Positions 57,011 through 64,000 of a stretch of DNA of 64,000 bases are shown here, piece after piece. Under the pieces are notes generated by a model that searched no databases, was not told the origin of the DNA, and worked only from the letters and a program-made list of their open reading frames with translations. The position numbers were made by a program, and so were the translations under genes. Every line of letters starts with the position of its first letter. The stretch's first letter is position 1. The DNA comes from Malachius bipustulatus. Its lineage: Eukaryota > Arthropoda > Insecta > Coleoptera > Melyridae. Location: the NCBI GenBank assembly GCA_910589415.1, contig OU342631.1, positions 310,001 to 374,000 on the forward strand, given 5' to 3'.

Positions 57011-57214
57011 TATTATAGTGACCTAAAAAGAAATTTTGGATAGCACTGGATAGTTGCTGAAATATGCTAAATACCCAAAAAGAGAAAAAACTCGAAATTT
57101 CTTATTTCACAAAATGACAATAATTTCATGTTTTGGCTGTCTTTTTTCTTGAAAATAAATGAGTTATTTTTGTGGGTGTACAAATCGTCATCCTATATCG
57201 TGTTATTTAGATTT

Positions 57215-57655
57215 TTTTATAACCGCTATATTGTTTTTTCATATCATGCGGTAGATATAAATAAAATCACGGAAACTAAAAAAAAACATATTTATTTTTC
57301 ATAATCTCATTTTGTTCGAAAAAATGAAATTTTTACACCAACTATCGTGAATATGACGTCATCTGCTGGGCTTTCGGTTTGCCGGTGAATAGTTTTTACT
57401 TATTAATACTCATCGGCATCGGTGGGAATTATTTTATATAAATAGGTAAAATTTTTATAACAATTTTTTGTCTTGATGGATTTTTTAATTGCCTGTTTTT
57501 TATGCATTAAGATGAAGATGAAAAAATAATATTGTGACCATAAGAAAGACAGAAATTGACTATGAAATACCTGGGATCTAGTCGGATTTAACATTTTTTC
57601 AAATGTCAAATGGATAGCTCCATGACTCATGAAGACTTGTATAAACCTAATGTGA
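57215..57655. repeat. Palindromic GGCGGCCAT repeat family, copy D (diverged)
   Basis: Contains the family order: ATAACCGCTATATTGTTTTT, CGGAAACTAAAAA, later GTGACCATAAGAAAGACAGA, AATTGACTATGAAA, GGGATCTAGTCGGATTTAAC and ATGGATAGCTCCATGA. Direct orientation relative to copy A, with the strongest divergence of the four. Confidence 0.65.
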
Positions 57656-57709
57656 TGTATCAAGATCAAGATGACCGAGATTGAGATCCCTGCTCAAACA
57701 GGGTATTTT

Positions 57710-58466
57710 GTAATTGAATGTCAATATTTTAGGGGGTGATTTTTGGGTCCATTTTAAGAAGAAAACTTCATAAGAACGTATGTCCTAAAAGTCTTAACTT
57801 TTGAGATACAAGCTGATAAACTTTCATAAAAATAAATCAATTTTTCGTAATATCTGTAATACCGCTCTGGATATTTTAATGAAATTTCGTATACAGGTAT
57901 TACGCATCAAGGGGCATTTTTTCATGTACCACATTTCGTTTTATCTCCACTAGTGACATCTTGCAGAATTTTACCTGCATATTTTTATATTTTTTTATTG
58001 TCATTTTAACGACAATCTTGTGACCATGTAGAGAAACAGATATAATATTTTTAGGCGAAAACCGTGCATCGGACTGAGAAAAAATAGGTAATCCAAATTT
58101 GCTTGGAAATGAATGGGGACTCCAAAAATGATTTCTATTTCAACAGAAATCAGTGGAGTACCATCAATGTCTGCTAAAATATGCCGGTAAAATTCTGCAC
58201 GATCGTGCACCATCGTCACTAATGGAAATAAAATGAAACGTGGTACATGAAAAAATGCCCCTTGATGCGTAATAATACCTGTATACGAAATTTCATTAAA
58301 ATATCCAGAGCGGTATTACAGATATTACGAAAAATTGATTTATTTTTATGAAAGTTTATCAGCTTGTATCTCAAAAGTTAAGACTTTTAGGACATACGTT
58401 CTTATGAAGTTTTCTTCCTAAAATGGGCCCAAAAATCACCCCTTTAATTATTGACATTCAATTACA
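57710..58466. mobile_element. Long-arm inverted-repeat element (about 757 bp)
   Basis: Arms of about 320 bp begin GTAATTGAATGTCAATA and end in the complement. Internal pairs include CGTATGTCCTAAAAGTCTTA, CAGAGCGGTATTACAG-type and CTTGATGCG. The unique centre is about 100 bp. Non-coding; target duplication not clear. Confidence 0.83.
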
Positions 58467-58469
58467 TAA

Positions 58470-61400
58470 CACAGTTAGTTAATATAATAATTGTATTTTT
58501 TGTTTGTAAAAGATAGATAAGGTGATCTCAATTCATAAAAAAATCTATCCTTCACGTTGTTACAAAATACGGTACCTACGAAATATGTTTTTATGAGAAT
58601 TTTCGACAACAAAGTTTGTGGCCGAAATAAAAAAAAAAAAAATACGACGAAACATCGTGCGATTCACATACGAGTAAATGATCAGATATTACCAAATTTT
58701 CCGTTTGTTGCTCAAGAAACAGCTAGAAAAAGTATGAAATATTTGCTTAGAAGAGGGCAAAATATTGGTAAATTGCAACAAAATAAGAAAAAGTGTGCCA
58801 GAAATCTGGATAAATTTTAATTCATGAAAAGTGCTGTGGATTTAGAATTTGATTGAATATTTATTATGCATGTAAAAACTACATCATCTATGATAAGTTA
58901 TAATCCAAAAATCAGAGTTTGTGTCAAAATATTCTTTGAGTCAAAATATAAAATTACAAAGATTAAATGATTAAAAAGCAACTTATTACCGAAATTACTG
59001 GAAAGAGTTTATAATTTTTTTTTTGTATAATATAGGCAACAAAGAAACTTGTGTAGAATTTGTGAAAATTTTAAGCTCCTTAAAAATTTTCGAACTTAAT
59101 ATGAAAAATCTTGAAAAAGCCAACTTATACAAAGTAAGTATACTCGTACATAGGTACGTGTGTGAATTTTGATGCGCACTAACGTAACTTGTGAAGAAAT
59201 TGCTTGTGTAAAATTTAATGTCTGAAACTTATTAAACTTTTTGAAGTTTTGACAGTTGCAAAATTTTCTTGTCCAATAATTTGTACCGTTTGAACAAACG
59301 AAATTCAAACTGTTGCAAAATATTAAAAAATAACGAACATTTATTTTTTATAAGTTTTCTGCTTTTGCATGTGCAAGATTTTTTTGTTTTACAAAAAAAA
59401 TTCATAAAAATCATACGTTTACAAAGTCCTCATCCAATTACAGCTTTCCTGTATACTTAATACTAAACTCAAATTTATGGTGGAAAATTCAATGTTTATA
59501 TTTAGAGCTCGTGCGTTTATGGACACATTTAGAACTTGCGCAAATTTACTTGTAAAAATACCTACTGTGCAACAATGCTACAAAAAATGGCACCTTTTGC
59601 AAAAACTTTGTGCTCACGAGTGCAAGGAACGAGCTCGTATCAGATTTTTTAATGAAACATAAATTGCAAGAAGTGTTGAGCTTTTACTTGGGCGAAAAGT
59701 GATGTGATAAAATTGAACTTGTGCAAATATACTAGCGAAAATGTACAAAAATCAAATAGGCTCAAAGTTTAGTTGCGCAAAATTAAGTTGTTAAACGTGC
59801 AACATTGGAAAAAATGTTTGAATGAAATCTCATTTCTCAGAGGTGATGAAGTTAGCAGATATTGAAAGATCAAAATAATTGAAGCTGCATGCGTCGAGAT
59901 AAGAGTGGCAGAGAGAATATACAATGAGGACGTTTATTACAGTTCCCCCACCCTCTTTAAATTATTATGAGCCAAATGAGATGGACCTTCGGTATGAAAA
60001 TTAAGTTTAAGCTGAAATTTTACTTCTTTTCTATCAAAAATTACGTTCCAGTCCCTGTCAGCTTCAAAAGTTAAACAGCATCGAAGCATATGAGACCTCA
60101 TTTTGGAATTATTTTGATTATCTGCACAAAAATTGTGTTATTTTCCAATTTTGACAGATACAAAATTCTTACAATTACAAACATATTTTACAACGTCCAT
60201 GAAAACATCTATGGTCCCCCCACCTTTTAATTCAGAGTTAGTTTTCAATTTTGACAGTCTGTCAGTGAGTACATTATAGTCTCCCTTCCCTTTAAATTCT
60301 GAGACTAATGAGACAGAACTTTGGTAAAAAAGCTAAATTCAGTGCCTTAAGTCTGAGACGAATGAAGGTTCAGAATGAAAAGATGTGAGGAGAGGGGCGT
60401 TGACTAAAACGTCTTTACCGTACATAATGTATAATGGTGATAATTACTTATTCTCTGTTAAACTTTGAAATACTTGTCCTATTAAATTTAATTCCATAAA
60501 AATTTAATAAAACTTTGAAATTCAGAAAAAAATAATATCAAATACGTAATTTACTTAAGATAGGACTGCCAGAGGAATAGTTTTTGTGTTTGTTTTGAGC
60601 ACATTTTGTGTTTTTCACTTATTTTTTAGTAGGTGCAAGTAGGTACAAAAACCACGCAATAAACAGGAAACGTGCTAAAAATAATTGAATAACAAACAGA
60701 AAACATATTTAGTTAGATAAAAAAAAAATTACAAGTCAACTTAAGGTCAAATATTGGTACCTAAGAAACATAGGTATTTAGGTACAAACATTTTGTTCTC
60801 AACCCTCACTTGGTAGAATCTCGTCTGCATATTGATGTTAAATAAAACACTGTCTTAAAATTCTACTTTTGGTGAATATTTACGATGATACACGTATTTC
60901 TCTACTTTTAAAATAGCATCTTCAGATACGTGTTACCTCGTTAATATCCACCAATTAAAAGTAGAATTTTAAAACGTTACGTGTTTTATTTGTTATCTCA
61001 CTATTTATTTTACAAAACCAAAAATCTCCAACCAGATTTATTTAAGTAAATGTATACCTATGTATAAATATAAAATCCCTACTCAAACGGACCCAATTTA
61101 TTATTTACAAATTGCAGTTTCTATAATACCTAATAAAAAAAACAAATCCGTATTTTGCTGAAGATGACAACACTGGTAGATCAAAATCGTGTTATAAGAA
61201 CAAGTCGATGATGCTATCAATATCACTAAGCTGCCTACATAATAATCATAATAATCTCAGCAGGTGAAAGCACGATACCAAGAACAAAATTTCAAGTGTT
61301 GAATTTAAGTAGGTACAATAGGTTCGAACCCCCTTTGGTTTACCGCACTTATTGTAAGGGTTTTCTAAAAATTATCTTATTACAATTTTTGCTAAGCAAA

Positions 61401-61975
61401 CCATGACTCTTTATAATAATGGCAAATTAGTGGCGACGCATACGCATCGGTATTTATTATTGTTTTGTGTTGTAACTTTCTCTTTCTTTGGCATGCGGTC
61501 CATAATGTTGAACAGGTTCATGAACGTGAGGTGGTTTTTGAGAAACGTGCTAGGAATTACATGAAGATGTGTATATTAACATCTACTTTCTTTGGCCTTG
61601 TAGCTTGACTCTTGATGAGTTATGTTAAACATCCTTTGGTTTTTACGACAGGTCGTCTTCCTATAATACGTGTGTGGGAACAACAGGAAATTATAAAAAG
61701 TTTATTTAATCATTTAATAATTAGGTTAATTTGTAGGTACCTACTCATGAAGGTCGTTGGTGTACTCCGATATTATATTTATGCTCTTCAAAGCAAACTA
61801 TTTTTATAGAATATTAATAGGCTAGCTATCTCTGTCTTAATACAAAGAATGAGATACAAAAAGAAAATAATTATCACATTATTGAAAATACACATTTTAT
61901 ACTAGGTACCTACCTATTTTTCAGATACCTAAATAGTAAATAGATAGTGTAAAATTGTGTACCTACTTTAAAAAT
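58470..61975. other. 3.5 kb without recognised genes
   Basis: AT-rich. An 87-codon frame at 58557-58820 (QILPNFPFVAQETARKSMKY) is not recognised. From 59030 to 59830 words such as TTGTGCAAA, TTGCAAAAT and AACTTGTG recur. From 59920 to 60320 a degenerate unit with CCCCCACC/TTTAAATT/GAGCC-AATGAGA recurs two to three times. One small MITE lies at 60835-60998. Confidence 0.4.
60835..60998. mobile_element. Short inverted-repeat element (about 164 bp)
   Basis: Left arm AAATAAAACACTGTCTTAAA, then ATTCTACTTTT and GGTGAATATT; right arm AATATCCACC, AAAAGTAGAATTTTAAAAC, GTGTTTTATTT. Inner ACACGTATTTC and ATACGTGTTACC also pair. Confidence 0.65.
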
Positions 61976-61980
61976 TTATA

Positions 61981-62631
61981 CAGGGCGAGTTTTTTTTTCC
62001 AATGTTTAGTACAGAGAGATTTCGTAAATTATCTACTGCAGTCAGAGGAATGGTTAAACGGGACTATGTCATTATTGGGGCTAGAAAAGAAAACTTTTAG
62101 ACAATTTTATAGCCAATAAAATGACGGTAGAATGTTTTCTTTTGTCGTGTTCATTTTCGAAATATGACAAAGTTGTGTTTTTTGAAATGTAAGTCATAGT
62201 TGATGACTGTGACATCAATAAATAGGTTTTTTTCCCAAATACATTCATGTAAAGTTTTTTTCTAAAATAAAGAAGGTATGACAGTTTTCACATTAAAAAA
62301 AAAAACATGTTTATGTCGTAACTCGAAAATAACACGACAAATAAAAAAATGGTAACGCCGTCTTTTTGGATATAAAATCGTCCAAGACCTTTTCCTTTAC
62401 GATTTTCCTCTAATCCCAATAATAAGAGTGCTATCTGAAGAAATATAAAGAAATTCGTGAAATTCAGTTTATGTCAAATATCCAGGAACCCATGAAGATT
62501 TTCTAAAAAAAAACAAAAGTTGCTCCAAATTTAGCTTATAAAACTAGTTCTGCTCTCCCCATTTAACCGTTCCTCTAGCTACAAGTAGTCTACGAGATCC
62601 CTGTACTTAACATTGAAAAAAACTCACCCTG
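61981..62631. mobile_element. TA-flanked inverted-repeat element (651 bp)
   Basis: Ends CAGGGCGAGTTTTTTTT and AAAAAAACTCACCCTG are flanked by TA, with arms extending to GGAATGGTTAAACGGG / CCATTTAACCGTTCC-type sequence. Non-coding. Confidence 0.78.
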
Positions 62632-62639
62632 TATATAAA

Positions 62640-63385
62640 AGTGTAGAGTAAATTACAAGATGACCTTTTTGAATTCTTTTATAAATAATGGTCTACTTTT
62701 TATAAGAATTCTAAGTATCGTTATATTTGCGGAATTTAGGCGTCTTTTACGGAAATAAAAATAGACCATAGGTGTCTTTTTGAAAATAATCGCCCCTGGC
62801 CCCTTGAATAACCCCGTTGGTGTCTTGTTTTGAGGAAAATCCTGAGACAGGTCAATTTTTGTTTCTCGTTGGTCATCAAAACAAAACATCAAGGGAGATA
62901 TTCAGGGTGTATAGTTTACAAAAAGATAGTTTTTAAAAGACATTTCAGATACTGAATTTTATCATTATACATTATGGTGATCAGTTAAGGGTACGGAGCG
63001 TTTATATTTCGGGAACTCAAGGTCTTGGAGTCTCAAAATAAAAATTTTACAGACATACCTAAGTGACCAAGAGAAATTCATGGAAACTATTTTCAACATG
63101 GCCGCACTTCCGGAAGTGTTATTTTATTTTAGTGTATTAGTGTATTATATTTATAAATACCGGAATACTTCGTTATTTTAGGGGTGGCACCCAGTACATC
63201 ATGTTTTTTTTTTAATTGTCTGAAAAAATCGAAAGCGAGTGGTTTTCATTGTTGGAATTTAACTTGATTAGTTTATGGGTTATAAAGAAGTGAAAATCGT
63301 AATTCTTCATTCTCAAAACAGTGTACCTACATCGGAAACGGCTCAAGATATTGGAAAACGGCTTACATGTCCCTATTTTAATTTT
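62640..63385. other. Sequence with one lone element end
   Basis: TTCAGGGTGTATAGTTTAC at about 62902 resembles an element terminus without a partner. No gene recognised. Confidence 0.4.
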
Positions 63386-63390
63386 TTCTT

Positions 63391-63736
63391 GAATTTTTGT
63401 CTTCTTATTTATTGGGGTTTAGGTTCTTAATTACAAATATTATTTTTTTAAAGATTTTTAAAATAATAAAACGTTTCGGGACCGATTGGTTCCTTGTTCA
63501 CTCAAAAAAATGTAAAAAACTTACAAATATTAAAAAAAAGTATACTTAATACAATAAAATTGCTCGTAAAAATGGTGTTTACAATATTTTAAATTCAAAT
63601 TTTAATTTTTGAAAAAATAAATTGACTTTTACTTTGGCCAATCGCCCCCGAAACGTTTCTATTATTAAAAAAATCTTTAAAAAATAATATTTTCAACCAA
63701 GAACCAAAATTCTAATAAATCAGAAAACAAAAATTC
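63391..63736. mobile_element. Inverted-repeat element (about 346 bp)
   Basis: Left arm GAATTTTTGT, ATTTATTGGGGTTTAGGTTC, then AATATTATTTTTTTAAAGAT and AAACGTTTCGGG; the right arm is the complement. Unique centre of about 150 bp. Non-coding. Confidence 0.75.
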
Positions 63737-64000
63737 AATATAAAAGAAAGTTTAATAAAAGTTATCATATTTAACTTTTTAAGTTCTATCCTATTACGCA
63801 AATGAAACCTTTACACAGAGTGATGAAAAATGTGATTATTTTTATCACCTTGCATACAAATTCCAAGTACTTACACTGTAAGATGACACTTGAAAAGTTA
63901 AGCTAGGGAGAAGTAGGCCGTTTCGCGATATTTGGATCCGTTTTCCATGTACCTACACTGTTCTTAAAATGTAAAAAGCGATTTTTACTTGTTTATAACT

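Noticed and set aside
61315..61340. Possible tRNA gene (GGTTCGAACCCC)
   Set aside because: A good B-box-like word, but no A box or acceptor stem at the right distance; likely chance.
1..64000. CRISPR arrays, operons or prokaryotic genes
   Set aside because: No evenly spaced identical repeats with unique spacers and no clustered compact genes; introns and eukaryotic TEs throughout.

Overview
This is a gene-poor, AT-rich stretch of an insect nuclear genome. Two host genes with introns lie on the minus strand. There is also a decayed copy of part of a third gene, inside a dense field of transposable elements (TEs). The insect call rests on the lectin, the SLC19 protein, the rabconnectin-3 remnant, and the TE mix: Tc1/mariner with a DUF4817-type head, piggyBac, Gypsy and several non-LTR families. 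I cannot name the order; beetle or hemipteran are only guesses.

Host genes. (1) A complete three-exon SLC19-family transporter gene (thiamine/folate-type carrier) runs on the minus strand from 13090 to 3488. Its splice phases join cleanly to give 434 codons. Its introns are packed with nested inverted-repeat elements. (2) The last two exons of a secreted C-type lectin lie on the minus strand at 45294-45454 and 33449-33811, separated by an 11.5 kb intron; I did not find the 5' exons. (3) At 22330-23735 on the minus strand there is a GC-rich block. It keeps four exon-like pieces and splice sites of the V-ATPase-assembly protein rabconnectin-3 alpha (DMXL/Rbcn-3A), but it is broken by several frameshifts and a stop.

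Layout. 1-3.1 kb: a non-LTR retrotransposon with intact ORF1 and deleted ORF2. 3.4-13.1 kb: the SLC19 gene and its intronic TEs. 13.7-15.6 kb: a dead Tc1/mariner-type element. 15.9-19.7 kb: short inverted-repeat elements, one a likely PIF/Harbinger MITE. 19.7-22.3 kb: a second mariner-type fragment and a LINE tail split by another element. 22.3-23.7 kb: the DMXL pseudogene. 25.9-31.1 kb: larger inverted-repeat elements, a tRNA-derived SINE, a perfect 60-bp hairpin and an element with subterminal repeats built on ATGTTC. 32.0-33.1 kb: the 3' end of a Gypsy element hit by a MITE. 33.4-45.5 kb: the lectin exons and their intron, which holds a nearly 2 kb palindrome, a same-family nested insertion and a CACTA-like element with a 21-bp minisatellite. 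48-51.4 kb: a giant foldback split by a LINE with a visible target-site duplication. 54-63.7 kb: hairpins, a palindromic element with a perfect 8-bp duplication, and more MITEs.

How it fits together. Most DNA here comes from transposition. Many short elements share TA-flanked ends beginning CAGGGTG, and the dead mariner-type element at 13693-15559 has the same kind of end. Members of this type are therefore plausible sources of the transposase that moved the short ones. Several elements are near-complete palindromes that could fold as long hairpins. I saw no CRISPR array, operon or prokaryotic content and no intact cellular RNA gene.
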